Below, piece after piece: positions 26,435 to 35,305 of a stretch of 64,000 bases of DNA. This stretch comes from Hymenobacter monticola (lineage in GTDB: Bacteria > Bacteroidota > Bacteroidia > Cytophagales > Hymenobacteraceae), in contig NZ_CP094534.1 of NCBI RefSeq assembly GCF_022811645.1, forward strand, positions 2,852,001 to 2,916,000. Reading direction: 5' to 3'. Each line of letters begins with the position of its first letter. Within the stretch, counting starts at the first letter, position 1. The translations under genes were made by a program, and so were the position numbers. The notes below the pieces were generated by a model. That model did not search any database. It saw only the letters and a program-made list of their open reading frames with translations, and was not told the DNA's origin.

Positions 26435-27889
26435 TTGAAACTAACCAACTTGAAGCAACGCATTTTCCGGTTCGCGCAGCAGTACCTGCAGCCTTTACGG
26501 CAAAACGGCTCCTTCGCCCGGAACTTCGTCCTGACCTTGTCGGGGTCGGCTGCCGTAACGATGCTGGGTTTTTTGCTGACGCCGGTGATGGTGCGCCTCT
26601 ACGCTCCGGCGGCTTATGGTCAGTTTGCGGTGTTTACTTCGGTGGTGAGCACGCTAAGCACCGTCACCATGCTAAGCTACCCGGCGGCGTTGCTGCTGCC
26701 CGAGTCGCCCGGACAGTTCCGGGCCTTGGTGCAGCTGGCCGTGGTGCTTGCCTGCGGGGGCGCGCTGCTGGTGTTGCTGAGCGTGGCGCTGGGCGGTTCG
26801 TGGCTGTTGCGGCAGTTGCCGCCGGCCGCCGGCACGGGCGGGCTGTTGTACGCCCTGCCGCTGTTGCTGCTGTTGGCCAATCTGAACATCATCCTAGGGG
26901 GGTGGTATGTGCGTACCAAGCGGTTTGGGTCGCGCAGTTCCATCGAGGTAGCGGCGGCGCTGGGGGGGCGGAGCGTCACCATTGGCTGGGGCTGGTGGGG
27001 GGGGGGCTCGGTAGGCGGCCTGTTGCTGGGCGAAGTCACCAATCGGTTGGCCGCTACAGTAAGCATGACGCTGGGGCCGTTGCGACGAGAGTTTAAGACT
27101 CTATGGGAGGCTTTTTCCTGGAGGCAGCTGCGGAGTGTGGCGCGCGAATACGCAGAATTTCCGCTCTACGTGCTGCCTTCCAACCTGATTAGCCTGCTAT
27201 CGGCGCAATTGCCGGTGTACCTGCTCGGCCTGGGATTCGGCGCCACCTCCGTCGGGCTGTACGCATTCTCGGCGGGACTGCTGGAAATCCCCGTCAACTT
27301 GCTGGGCGGGGCCGTGCTGCCGGTATTTTGGCAGAAAGCCAGCGAAATGCAGCGGCAGGACCCCGGGCGGCTACCGGCCCTAACCCTGCGCCTCTACTAC
27401 CAATTATTGTACCTGGGGGTGCTGCCGTTCGGCATCATCACCGTTTTTGGAGATGTAATCTTTAAATTTGCCTTTGGAGTACGCTGGGAATTAGCGGGTG
27501 TTTACACCGGTTACCTGGGCTACTACTACGTATTCAAACTCATGTCGCAGGCGACTTCGCCCATCTACAACGTCATCGGCAAGCAGCGCTATTTGCTCCT
27601 GTCGAACGTATGCCTGCTTCTGGCACGGGCGGTGGCCTTGGGACTAGGGCTGTGGCGACACAACTTAAACCTGGCGTTGCTGCTCTTTGGAGTTGGCAGC
27701 CTGACTGCCACCTTCCTCACCGACCTGCACATCTTGTCGTTGTTGAAACTACCGGTAGGGCGCATCGCAGGGCACAGCCTGCTGTTACTGGCCACCGCCT
27801 TGGCTGTGTTGGTGGCCAGTCGTTGGGGGCTGGAGCAGTTGTTTCCTGCTTTAGTCGGCCACAGTACTCTCCGTTTTCTCTGTTTCTAA
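26432..27889 (+). CDS. Polysaccharide flippase, Wzx-like (second copy)
   Basis: A polytopic PST/MATE-type protein of 485 residues with 12-14 helices. NGSFARNFVLTLSGSAAVTM, LTPVMVRLYAPAAYGQFAVF and the later GGAVLPVFWQKASEMQ have direct counterparts in the copy at 17084 (PGSFTRNLAVTFSGSAAV, GNAIGPVFLQKASE). It is expected to flip undecaprenyl-linked oligosaccharide. The start is unclear: TTG at 26432 or 26450, with no ATG nearby. Unlike the first copy it is not touched by an IS and may be the working flippase. Confidence 0.82.
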   Translation: MLKLTNLKQRIFRFAQQYLQPLRQNGSFARNFVLTLSGSAAVTMLGFLLTPVMVRLYAPAAYGQFAVFTSVVSTLSTVTMLSYPAALLLPESPGQFRALVQLAVVLACGGALLVLLSVALGGSWLLRQLPPAAGTGGLLYALPLLLLLANLNIILGGWYVRTKRFGSRSSIEVAAALGGRSVTIGWGWWGGGSVGGLLLGEVTNRLAATVSMTLGPLRREFKTLWEAFSWRQLRSVAREYAEFPLYVLPSNLISLLSAQLPVYLLGLGFGATSVGLYAFSAGLLEIPVNLLGGAVLPVFWQKASEMQRQDPGRLPALTLRLYYQLLYLGVLPFGIITVFGDVIFKFAFGVRWELAGVYTGYLGYYYVFKLMSQATSPIYNVIGKQRYLLLSNVCLLLARAVALGLGLWRHNLNLALLLFGVGSLTATFLTDLHILSLLKLPVGRIAGHSLLLLATALAVLVASRWGLEQLFPALVGHSTLRFLCF

Positions 27890-27896
27890 TTTTACT

Positions 27897-28799
27897 ATGG
27901 TGCCCTTCTTTTCCATCATTATTCCTACCTACAACCGAGCGGCCCTCATTGGCCGCACCATCGACTCTGTATTGGCGCAGAGTTTTACAAACTTTGAAAT
28001 ATTGGTGGTAGACGACGGCAGCCGCGACAATACCGCCGAAGTAATGGCTCGGTACACCGATTCCCGGTTTCATTACCTGCCCAAAATCAACGGCGAACGC
28101 GGGGCCGCCCGCAACTATGGCTTGGCCCACGCCACGGGCGATTTCTGCCTGTTTCTGGACTCAGACGATTTCTTTTACCCAAACCATCTGGCAACCATTC
28201 ACGCTGCCATTCAAGCAGAAGCTACCTTGCCCAACTTTGTGGCGACCAAATATGATGTGGAGCGTGATAATCACCGGCGCCCCTGCGACATTGCGGCGCT
28301 GCCGGGGGGGTATTACGGGCTGGATTTTTTCTTGAATGGCAACGGCTTGGCGTGTAACATTTGCGTCCGCCGCAACAATCCCGGCCTCCATCGCTTCGAA
28401 GAGGACCGCCGCTACGCCTCAGTAGAGGACTGGATGTTTATGCTGCAAAATATGCAGCACGACCGCCTGCTGCTGATTGATGCCGTGACGCTGACCATGG
28501 ACGACCACGACGCCCGCTCGATGCGGGTCGACAACCAAGCCTTGGTTCAACGCTTGGAATTAGCCGCAGGCTGGATAACGCAGCACGTCCAGTTATCGAA
28601 TGCGCAGCGGCGACGGCTACTTGGGCGGCTCTACCACTTATGTGCAATCCATATGCACGTTGATGGACATTGGAGAAAGGCTTTGGGGTACGCGCAACGA
28701 GCCGTTGGAGGACTGCCGGCCCGTAGTGCGACCACCCTGCTGATGCGCACGCTGCTGCCGCCAAAGGTTGTGCGCCTGCTCAAACGACGGCTTAATTAG
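27897..28799 (+). CDS. Family 2 glycosyltransferase
   Basis: The 300-residue soluble GT-A protein has FFSIIIPTYNRAALIGRTID, ILVVDDGSRDNT near residue 35 and CLFLDSDDFFYPNH near 84, with VEDWMFMLQNMQ near 177 as the acceptor block. It begins 7 bp after the flippase stop in the same direction. The gene is convergent with the leftward acetyltransferase at 28873; no clear terminator was seen in the 73-bp gap. Confidence 0.85.
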   Translation: MVPFFSIIIPTYNRAALIGRTIDSVLAQSFTNFEILVVDDGSRDNTAEVMARYTDSRFHYLPKINGERGAARNYGLAHATGDFCLFLDSDDFFYPNHLATIHAAIQAEATLPNFVATKYDVERDNHRRPCDIAALPGGYYGLDFFLNGNGLACNICVRRNNPGLHRFEEDRRYASVEDWMFMLQNMQHDRLLLIDAVTLTMDDHDARSMRVDNQALVQRLELAAGWITQHVQLSNAQRRRLLGRLYHLCAIHMHVDGHWRKALGYAQRAVGGLPARSATTLLMRTLLPPKVVRLLKRRLN

Positions 28800-28872
28800 T
28801 TGCGCTTCAGCAAGCAGTAATACATCATTGCCTGCCGATAATAAGCTTCTACGCCTCGGCCTCAGGATAAAA

Positions 28873-29862
28873 TTACAGGGCGTCGTTGTCGTAGGCATTG
28901 ATGGCCCAGGCATTGGCATTGCCAATGTCGTCCATGGTGGCCGTGTCGGCATACAAAATAAAGGGGATGGTTTCGCGCAAAGGACCTTTCGAAAAAGTGT
29001 TGCGAACGAACCAGTTGCGAGTCAAGCTTTGAGAAAAACGCTGCCCGGGCTGGCACAGGCTCACGATGCCGCGCAGCGAGCCATCGGCCCGCAACAACGC
29101 TTTGAGGGCGCCAAACAGCGCCCGCTCGGCCTGCCTCGATTCGGCAAAGCCATCAAACAGGAAGACCTTCTGGTCCTCTACATAATACACCACGTAGCCA
29201 GTGAATTTGCCGCTTGCATCGGCGTAGGCCAATGTCTGGTAAGCGTGGCGGGGGTTGGCGAGCCGCCACGAAAATTGAGCCACTTCCTTTAGCGCATGCA
29301 CCGCCGTGCCCCGGTTGCTCTTGAGCAGCAAGTCGGCAAGCTGCGCATGGTCGTGCACCGGAACTACCTTGTTAGCGTTTGCAAATAGCTGAGGCAGGTC
29401 TAACAAGCGCATTTGGCGCGGGTAGAAATAGTAGGCAATATCAAAAATGTGCCGCCAGCCAAACTTGATGAAGCCGGGTGTGGACTGTCCTCCTCCAAAA
29501 CCGTACACAAAAAGCTGCCCGTGCGCGCGCAGGTAGTTATAGCAATGCACGGCCAGCAACTGAAATAACCCGCGTCGGCGGTGCCGCGAGTGCGTCATCG
29601 TATCGCAGGACTGGTAGATGACCTGGCGCTTCCCTTGCACACTGAACAGCTCAGGAATCACTCCGTAGTAGGCCCCAATTTCGCCCGTAGAATCGGCCAC
29701 CGCCACAAAGCCAATGAAGTTGCCTGCCGGATTTTGAGTATACTTCCAGTGGAAATACGACACGTTGGTGTCGATACCGAAACAGTCTTGCATGAGCGGC
29801 AGCAACACATCGAAGTTTTCAGGCGCTACCTGCTGGATGGTGTAGGTTTCAGTCGTACTCAT
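28873..29862 (-). CDS. GNAT-family acetyltransferase
   Basis: The 329-residue protein has a GNAT domain in its first half: FDVLLPLMQDCFGI, YFHWKYTQNPAGNFIGFVA, then THSRHRRRGLFQLLAVHCYN as the acetyl-CoA loop (R-x-x-G type) and FVYGFGGGQSTPGFIKFGW. A second half of about 150 residues looks like a second, degenerate acyltransferase fold. Its start overlaps the stop of the deacetylase gene (ATGA at 29859-29862), so both are translated together. Deacetylation followed by acylation of a glycan or lipid precursor is a reasonable inference. Confidence 0.7.
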   Translation of the reverse strand: MSTTETYTIQQVAPENFDVLLPLMQDCFGIDTNVSYFHWKYTQNPAGNFIGFVAVADSTGEIGAYYGVIPELFSVQGKRQVIYQSCDTMTHSRHRRRGLFQLLAVHCYNYLRAHGQLFVYGFGGGQSTPGFIKFGWRHIFDIAYYFYPRQMRLLDLPQLFANANKVVPVHDHAQLADLLLKSNRGTAVHALKEVAQFSWRLANPRHAYQTLAYADASGKFTGYVVYYVEDQKVFLFDGFAESRQAERALFGALKALLRADGSLRGIVSLCQPGQRFSQSLTRNWFVRNTFSKGPLRETIPFILYADTATMDDIGNANAWAINAYDNDAL

Positions 29863-30854
29863 TTGTGAGACAAGGATTGGGGTAGGTTTTTTTTCATGGC
29901 CAGCACTTCCAGCCGCAATTGGGCCAGCGACGGAAGTTCATCCACAATATTGATGCGGTGCAGGCATGGCGGTGCGGTTGCGGATGCCAGCGGCAACGCA
30001 TTGCCACGGTCGCCTACTTCCAACACACACGTGTAGCCCGCTTCGCGGATGCTGGCCTGCAGGTGGGGGCTGTTCTGCCCATTTGGCAAACCCAACACGT
30101 CAATGGGTTGCTGAAGGCGCTCAGCCAGAACCCGGCGCGAATCGACCAACTCCTGATGCAGTTGCGCCGGGTCGTGAATAGTGGAAACGACGTCGTGGTA
30201 ATAGGTGTGGCTGCCCACTTCAATGTTGTGGTTGGCCAAGGAGCGGGCATCGGCCCAAGTCATCATGCGCGGTGCGGGCGGGCGCCCTACAAGCGTTTCC
30301 AGCTCGGTCAAAACTTCCTCACGCATCAACCTAGGACGTTGGAGCAGGGCTTTGAATACCGCCAAGTAAAACGGCATCCACTGGTTGTTGTAACGCTGTA
30401 AGTCATACCGCGCTTCACCAATCGTCAACTGCAGGTGCACTTGCTGTTGGCGGGCCTGATTGAAGGCGGCGTTCAGCCGCTGCGTCCAGATGGTGTAGTC
30501 CCCATTCAGGCAGGCCACTACCAGGTTATGGTTGGCCGGTAAATTATGCCGCACCAAGACAGGAAGTGCAAATTCCATAAAGTCTTGGTAACCATCGTCA
30601 AAGCTTAGTACCAACTGGGGCCGTTGGGGAGCCGCCAGTAAATTCAGGTCGCGAAGGTTGACTACCTCGTAATGACGCTTTACGTAGAGGCACAGAGCCT
30701 CAAAACGGTCGGGGTGAAGCGGCTGCCAGAAGTAGTCTTCTTCGGCTGAAACGCGGTGTAATGACAAAATCGTAAGCGACTGAGGCCCCCGTAAATGTCG
30801 TAACACCGCTGGCACGCCAGCCATTGAGAGAAAAGTTGCAAGCGCTTTAATCAT
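29859..30854 (-). CDS. Polysaccharide deacetylase (NodB homology, CE4)
   Basis: The 331-residue protein carries LVLSFDDGYQDFM (D86, D87) and VGSHTYYHDVV (H216, H220), the metal-binding Asp-His-His set of CE4 deacetylases. These remove N-acetyl or O-acetyl groups from glycans. There is no clear signal peptide; MIKALATFLSMAGVPAV is only mildly hydrophobic, so it may act in the cytoplasm on an intermediate. It has its own promoter box at 30894 and is translationally coupled to the GNAT gene downstream. Confidence 0.85.
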   Translation of the reverse strand: MIKALATFLSMAGVPAVLRHLRGPQSLTILSLHRVSAEEDYFWQPLHPDRFEALCLYVKRHYEVVNLRDLNLLAAPQRPQLVLSFDDGYQDFMEFALPVLVRHNLPANHNLVVACLNGDYTIWTQRLNAAFNQARQQQVHLQLTIGEARYDLQRYNNQWMPFYLAVFKALLQRPRLMREEVLTELETLVGRPPAPRMMTWADARSLANHNIEVGSHTYYHDVVSTIHDPAQLHQELVDSRRVLAERLQQPIDVLGLPNGQNSPHLQASIREAGYTCVLEVGDRGNALPLASATAPPCLHRINIVDELPSLAQLRLEVLAMKKNLPQSLSHK

Positions 30855-30893
30855 GGACCGCTAGCAGCCTGAAAAAAGAGGCCCCTGCAACAG

Positions 30894-30901
30894 CAAATGT
30901 A
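30894..30901 (-). promoter_or_regulatory. Putative -7 box for the deacetylase gene
   Basis: On the minus strand this reads TACATTTG, matching TAnnTTTG, 39 bp before the ATG at 30854. With the box at 31118 on the other strand, the 308-bp gap 30855-31162 is a divergent promoter region with no supported gene. Confidence 0.45.
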
Positions 30902-31117
30902 CACGGCTGATGTGGATTCGGCCCAATACTCACTGATTGACCAGCGGGCCACATAGCCTTCTGGCTTTGAAGTGCAGCAGTTGGCGGCTGAAGTTATTGC
31001 CGAGGCCGAAAAGAGGCGCGTGATGAAGACGCGGTTTGCGACGCGGAAAGGCAATACAGTGACGACAATGCCGAAGCGTTGAGCATCGACGACAAAGGGC
31101 AAGCGTTTCCACGGGTT

Positions 31118-31125
31118 TATCTTTG
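31118..31125 (+). promoter_or_regulatory. Putative -7 box for the glycosyltransferase at 31163
   Basis: TATCTTTG matches TAnnTTTG, 37 bp before the ATG at 31163. It lies inside the longer frame from 31079 and so supports the shorter start. Confidence 0.45.
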
Positions 31126-31162
31126 CAAGACTGCCGTTTTCTTACACAATACTATCGCTGTG

Positions 31163-32368
31163 ATGCGCATTCTTTTTCTGGGTTATTGGGGCTTGAACGA
31201 TGGCCTGACCGCCAGCACCGTTTTCCCGCACCTGCAGATTTTACAAGCGCGCCCCGATGTAGCCGCCATTCGGCTGGTGACCATTGAGCGCGGGGCGGAA
31301 GCACAGGCCGACCTGCGGTTTGCCCCGGGCTTTGAAACCGATAAAATCAGTTTTGAGCCGTTGCGGTCCAAGCCTTCCGGCAACATTATTCTAAATAAGA
31401 TTGAAGATTTCACGCGCTTCCCGAACGAACTGGTGAAGCAGGTGGCGGAATTTCGGCCGGACTTCATCTTGGCGCGGGGCGCCCCGGCGGGTGCGCTGGC
31501 GTACTTGGTGTGGAAGAAAATCAAGCTGCCTTTTTACGTCGAGTCCTTCGAGCCGCACGCCGACTACATGCTGGAGTCTGGCGTATGGCGGCGCTACGAC
31601 CCGCGCTACCTGTTTCAAAAGCACTGGGAGCGGCGGCAAAAACAGCTGGCATTGGGCCTGATGCCGGTGGCCGAAAACTACCGGCAGCAACTGGTGCAGG
31701 AAGGGGTGCCGGCCGGCCGCGTCGTGACGGTGCCCTGTTCGGTGAATGCCCGTGATTTCGCCTTTAGCGCCGAAGCACGGGCGCGGGTAAGGCAGCGCCT
31801 GAATTGGGCTGCCGAGGCCGTGGTAGGGGTCTACGTGGGCAAGTTCGGCGGCATTTATTACGACGCGGAGGCCTTCGGGGTGTTTCGGGCCGCAGCCGAC
31901 CATTTCGGACCGGGTTTCCGCCTGCTCGTTCTCACGCCCGACCCCGTGGCCGAAGTGCAGCGCAAGGCGGCGGCGGCCGGAATAGCGGCCGGTGCGGTGT
32001 TCGTCATCAAGGCGCCGCATCACGAAGTGCCGGACTACCTGGCGGCGGCCGATTTTGCCTTCGCCACCATCAAGCCAGCGCCATGCCGCCGGTTTTGTTC
32101 GGCCATTAAAATTGGCGAGTACTGGGCCAGCGGCCTGCCGGTGTTGGTGCCGCCTGGTGTGGGCGACGATTCGGCCATCGCCGAGGCCGAAGGCGGCGGA
32201 GCCGTGTTCGACCTGGGTTTGCCCGCCAGCTTGCCCGCGGCATTGGGCCGCATCGGCGCGGTGCTGGTGCGGCCTGGTTATCGTGCGGCCATCCATGAAC
32301 TGGCCGTGCGGCATCGGAGTGTAGACCGGGCGCGAATTGCTTACGCGGACTTGCTGCCAGTAGTGTAA
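31163..32368 (+). CDS. Family 4-like glycosyltransferase
   Basis: Starting at MRILFLGYWGLNDG the protein is 401 residues; the frame runs back to 31079 but a promoter box intervenes. It has a GT-B layout: the N-terminal domain ends near residue 180 (LGLMPVAENYRQQLVQEGVP), then GVYVGKFGGIYYDAEAF opens the donor domain and CRRFCSAIKIGEYWASGLPV is the E-x7-E-like donor-binding region. It follows a divergent promoter and heads a rightward unit with the next genes. Substrates are unknown. Confidence 0.78.
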   Translation: MRILFLGYWGLNDGLTASTVFPHLQILQARPDVAAIRLVTIERGAEAQADLRFAPGFETDKISFEPLRSKPSGNIILNKIEDFTRFPNELVKQVAEFRPDFILARGAPAGALAYLVWKKIKLPFYVESFEPHADYMLESGVWRRYDPRYLFQKHWERRQKQLALGLMPVAENYRQQLVQEGVPAGRVVTVPCSVNARDFAFSAEARARVRQRLNWAAEAVVGVYVGKFGGIYYDAEAFGVFRAAADHFGPGFRLLVLTPDPVAEVQRKAAAAGIAAGAVFVIKAPHHEVPDYLAAADFAFATIKPAPCRRFCSAIKIGEYWASGLPVLVPPGVGDDSAIAEAEGGGAVFDLGLPASLPAALGRIGAVLVRPGYRAAIHELAVRHRSVDRARIAYADLLPVV

Positions 32369-32373
32369 CTTTG
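32366..32373 (+). promoter_or_regulatory. TAnnTTTG match before the GtrB-like gene at 32408
   Basis: TAACTTTG lies at the end of the preceding gene, 34 bp before the proposed TTG start. It could give a separate start for the GtrB/WecD pair. Confidence 0.4.
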
Positions 32374-32407
32374 CAGCCATTCAACGCCCGAATTAACCGC
32401 TCCTTTC

Positions 32408-33346
32408 TTGCCGGATTCTCTCCCTGTCTTTTCCATCGTAAGCCCCGTATACAAGGCCGAAAACCTGATTGCGGAGCTGGTGCGCCGTATTCAGAACAGC
32501 ATGGTCGCGCTCACCGACAACTACGAAATTATTCTGGTCGACGACCGGGGACCGGATAACTCCTGGGACCGCATTGCCGAGCAAGCCGCGCTGGACCCAC
32601 GAGTCCGCGGCGTGCGCCTCTCGCGCAACTTTGGGCAACACAAAGCCATCACAGCTGGGTTGGAGCAAGCCCGGGGCGAATGGGTGGTGGTGATGGACTG
32701 CGATTTGCAGGACCAACCTGAGGAGATTCCGGTCTTATACCGCTACGCCATAGCAGAGAAGTACGACCTTGTCTTTGCCCGGCGCGTGGAGCGTCAGGAT
32801 TCGTGGCTGAAGCGGGCGGGGTCGCGGGCATTCTACCAAATGCTGGCTTACCTAACCGACACCAAGCAGGACCCCGCCATTGCCAACTTCGGTATCTATC
32901 ACCGCAAAGTGATAAATGCGGTGCTGTCCATGCGCGAGAGCATTCGTTACTTTCCCACCATGCTACGCTGGGTAGGTTTCCGAGCTGGCGCGGTGGCGGT
33001 GGCCCACGCCGAACGCCAAGAAGGCAGTAGCAGTTACAACCTGCGCCGCCTGATTAATCTGGCCTTAGATATCATCCTTGCTTATTCAGACAAGCCGCTG
33101 CGTCTGACCGTTAAGTTGGGGCTTCTGGTATCAGCTTCGGCGTTTCTGATGGTCCTCGTTACGTGCTTCCGCTTTTTGATGGGAGAAATTCTGGTGCTAG
33201 GTTATACCAGCCTCATTATTTCGGTGTGGTTTTTTTCGGGTTTGATACTTTCCGTGCTTGGCATGGTCGGCTTGTATTTGGGCAAAACCTTTGAACAAGT
33301 AAAAAACCGCCCCATCTACTTAGTAGATGTTGATACCGCTCAATGA
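32408..33346 (+). CDS. Family 2 glycosyltransferase, GtrB/ArnC-like, membrane-anchored
   Basis: The 312-residue protein has FSIVSPVYKAENL at the N-terminus, IILVDDRGPDNSWD near residue 41 and VMDCDLQDQPEEI near 95 (the polyprenyl-phosphate GT site), then two C-terminal helices (about 235-258 and 267-292). It should load a sugar onto undecaprenyl phosphate. The start is TTG at 32408; no ATG or GTG gives the first strand. Its stop overlaps the next start as ATGA (33343-33346). The next gene is WecD-like, so a 4-amino-4,6-dideoxy sugar is a candidate. Confidence 0.82.
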   Translation: MPDSLPVFSIVSPVYKAENLIAELVRRIQNSMVALTDNYEIILVDDRGPDNSWDRIAEQAALDPRVRGVRLSRNFGQHKAITAGLEQARGEWVVVMDCDLQDQPEEIPVLYRYAIAEKYDLVFARRVERQDSWLKRAGSRAFYQMLAYLTDTKQDPAIANFGIYHRKVINAVLSMRESIRYFPTMLRWVGFRAGAVAVAHAERQEGSSSYNLRRLINLALDIILAYSDKPLRLTVKLGLLVSASAFLMVLVTCFRFLMGEILVLGYTSLIISVWFFSGLILSVLGMVGLYLGKTFEQVKNRPIYLVDVDTAQ

Positions 33347-34074
33347 GTTCGCACGCCAACATCTGCCAGCCCCTGGCCTGGGATAGCGACTATTTGGGCT
33401 TTGAAGTTGCCCGGCTCGAACTGAGTAGCATCGCCCCCGAGGAATTGGCCCAATGCGTGGCGCAAGCCCGCGGCAAGGGCCTGCGCCTGCTCTACTTGAT
33501 TGCAGCACCTGATGATGCCGTTAGCAACGCAAGTGCCCGACGTGCCGGCGCATGGCTGGCCGACCGCAAGGTGACTTTTGCCATGCCCGTGGCACCCGCC
33601 GAGCAGGCCGCTCCCATTAGCCCGGCCATTCGCCCGACCACAACCTGGATGCCGCAACTCGAAAGCTTGGCTTTGCAAAGTGGGGAGTATTCGCGCTTCC
33701 GACTCGATAGCAACTTTGCGCCCACGGTCTTCACCGGTCTTTATAAGCGTTGGCTGCAAAACTCCTTGAGCCACCAGATTGCGCGCGAGGTATTGGCGTT
33801 TGATGCCGAAGGCAATGCACAAGCTCAGGGCCTGCTTACGCTGGGCCTGAAAAACGGCCGCGCCGATATTGGCCTGCTGGCCGTGGATGCGCAGGCTCGC
33901 GGGCAGCGCATTGGACAACAGCTGGTAGCGGCTGCCCGGCAACGCACCGCCGCGTGGGGTTTGGCCGAGCTGCAAGTCGTCACGCAGCTCGACAATGAGC
34001 CGGCTTGTGGCTTCTACCGGCGCTGCGGCTTTAGCGAGTGGCAGGTCGAGCACATCTACCATCTCTGGCTGTAA
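33343..34074 (+). CDS. GNAT acetyltransferase, WecD-like (dTDP-4-amino-4,6-dideoxygalactose)
   Basis: The 243-residue protein begins CQPLAWDSDYLGFEVARLEL, a block typical of WecD. The C-terminal GNAT fold has IGLLAVDAQARGQRIGQQLV as the acetyl-CoA loop and NEPACGFYRRCGFSEWQVEH at the end. WecD acetylates dTDP-4-amino-4,6-dideoxygalactose made by WecE; a WecE-like gene follows at 34138. It is translationally coupled to the GtrB-like gene by an ATGA overlap. The donor of the keto sugar (rmlAB) is not in the window. Confidence 0.8.
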   Translation: MSSHANICQPLAWDSDYLGFEVARLELSSIAPEELAQCVAQARGKGLRLLYLIAAPDDAVSNASARRAGAWLADRKVTFAMPVAPAEQAAPISPAIRPTTTWMPQLESLALQSGEYSRFRLDSNFAPTVFTGLYKRWLQNSLSHQIAREVLAFDAEGNAQAQGLLTLGLKNGRADIGLLAVDAQARGQRIGQQLVAAARQRTAAWGLAELQVVTQLDNEPACGFYRRCGFSEWQVEHIYHLWL

Positions 34075-34099
34075 GCAGGCGGTACCCGCCGCGCTTGCG

Positions 34100-34107
34100 T
34101 ACCTTTG
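34100..34107 (+). promoter_or_regulatory. Putative -7 box for the WecE-like gene
   Basis: TACCTTTG matches TAnnTTTG, 30 bp before the ATG at 34138. It overlaps the beginning of the longer frame from 34105 and supports the shorter start. Confidence 0.45.
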
Positions 34108-34137
34108 CCCCCGCGTTTCGACCGCCTACAACTTCTC

Positions 34138-35280
34138 ATGACTATTTCCACGGCTATTCCGTTCAATAAGCCTTACCTCTCGGGCAAGGAAACTACCTAC
34201 ATCGAAGAAGCGGTTCGCTCCGGCAAAATCTCGGGCGATGGCCTGTTCACCAAGCGATGCCACAAGTTTTTTGAGGAGCGGTTCGGCTTTCGCAAAGTGC
34301 TGCTGACCACCAGCTGCACCGATGCGCTGGAAATGGCCGCCATCCTGCTCGACCTGCAGCCTGGCGACGAAGTCATCGTGCCGTCTTACACGTTTGTCTC
34401 GACGCCTAACGCCTTCGTGCTGCGCGGTGCCAAAATCGTGTTTGCCGACAGCACGGCCCTGAACCCCAACATCGACGCCGCTTCCATCGAAGCCCTTGTG
34501 ACGCCGCGCACCCGGGCCATCGTGCCGGTGCACTACGCCGGCATTGCCTGCGACATGGACGCCATTCAGGCGGTGGCCACCCGCCATGGGCTGGCTGTGG
34601 TCGAAGATGCCGCGCAGGCCATCGACTCGTATTACAACGGCAAGCCATTGGGCAGCCTCGGCGAGCTGGCGGCTTTCTCCTTCCACGAAACCAAGAACAT
34701 TATCTCGGGCGAAGGCGGCATGTTGGCCATCAACGACCCGCGTTTCGCGCAACGCGCAGAAATTATCCGCGAGAAGGGCACCAACCGGTCCTCATTCTTC
34801 CGGGGCGAAGTGGATAAGTACGGCTGGGTAGACATGGGCTCGTCCTTCCTGCCGTCCGACATTATTGCGGCCTTCCTGTACGCGCAGCTTGAAAACCTCG
34901 ACCAGATTCAGGACCAGCGCAAAGCCCTGTGGCAGGTGTACTACACGGCCCTGAGTAGCCTGAGCAAGTACGGCGTGGGCGTGCCCAACCTGCCGGACTA
35001 CGCCACCAACAACGGCCACATGTTCTACCTCACTTGCACGAGCCTGGACGAGCGCACCGCCCTGATTGAGCACCTGCGCGAACAGCAGATTCTGCCGGTG
35101 TTCCACTACCTGTCGTTGCACAAGAGCCCCTTTTACGTCGACAAGCACGACGGTCGCGAACTGCCCTGGGCCGACTTCTACACCGACTGCCTGGTGCGAC
35201 TGCCGCTCTACTACGAGCTGACGCCTGCTTTGCAGCAACGCGTTATAGGCGCTATACTGAATTTTTACCACAGCCGCTAG
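34138..35280 (+). CDS. dTDP-4-amino-4,6-dideoxygalactose transaminase, WecE-like
   Basis: Starting at MTISTAIPFNKPYLSGKE the enzyme is 380 residues, close to WecE. K186 in FSFHETKNIISGEGG is the PLP lysine; D157 in VVEDAAQAIDS contacts PLP. The FHETKN block is the WecE form of the site. WecE aminates dTDP-4-keto-6-deoxyglucose at C4 to give dTDP-Fuc4N, and the WecD-like gene just upstream would acetylate it. This branches from the same precursor as the FdtA/FdtB-like set at 3.6-5.3 kb. A promoter box at 34100 fixes the start. Confidence 0.88.
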   Translation: MTISTAIPFNKPYLSGKETTYIEEAVRSGKISGDGLFTKRCHKFFEERFGFRKVLLTTSCTDALEMAAILLDLQPGDEVIVPSYTFVSTPNAFVLRGAKIVFADSTALNPNIDAASIEALVTPRTRAIVPVHYAGIACDMDAIQAVATRHGLAVVEDAAQAIDSYYNGKPLGSLGELAAFSFHETKNIISGEGGMLAINDPRFAQRAEIIREKGTNRSSFFRGEVDKYGWVDMGSSFLPSDIIAAFLYAQLENLDQIQDQRKALWQVYYTALSSLSKYGVGVPNLPDYATNNGHMFYLTCTSLDERTALIEHLREQQILPVFHYLSLHKSPFYVDKHDGRELPWADFYTDCLVRLPLYYELTPALQQRVIGAILNFYHSR

Positions 35281-35305
35281 GCTGCCCGTTGCGGGCGGTC
35301 CGGCG

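Noticed and set aside
30897..31082. Small rightward frame with one internal TAG between the deacetylase and the GT4 gene
   Set aside because: The peptide looks partly protein-like, but it has a stop after 19 codons and overlaps a minus-strand promoter box. Support is too weak.
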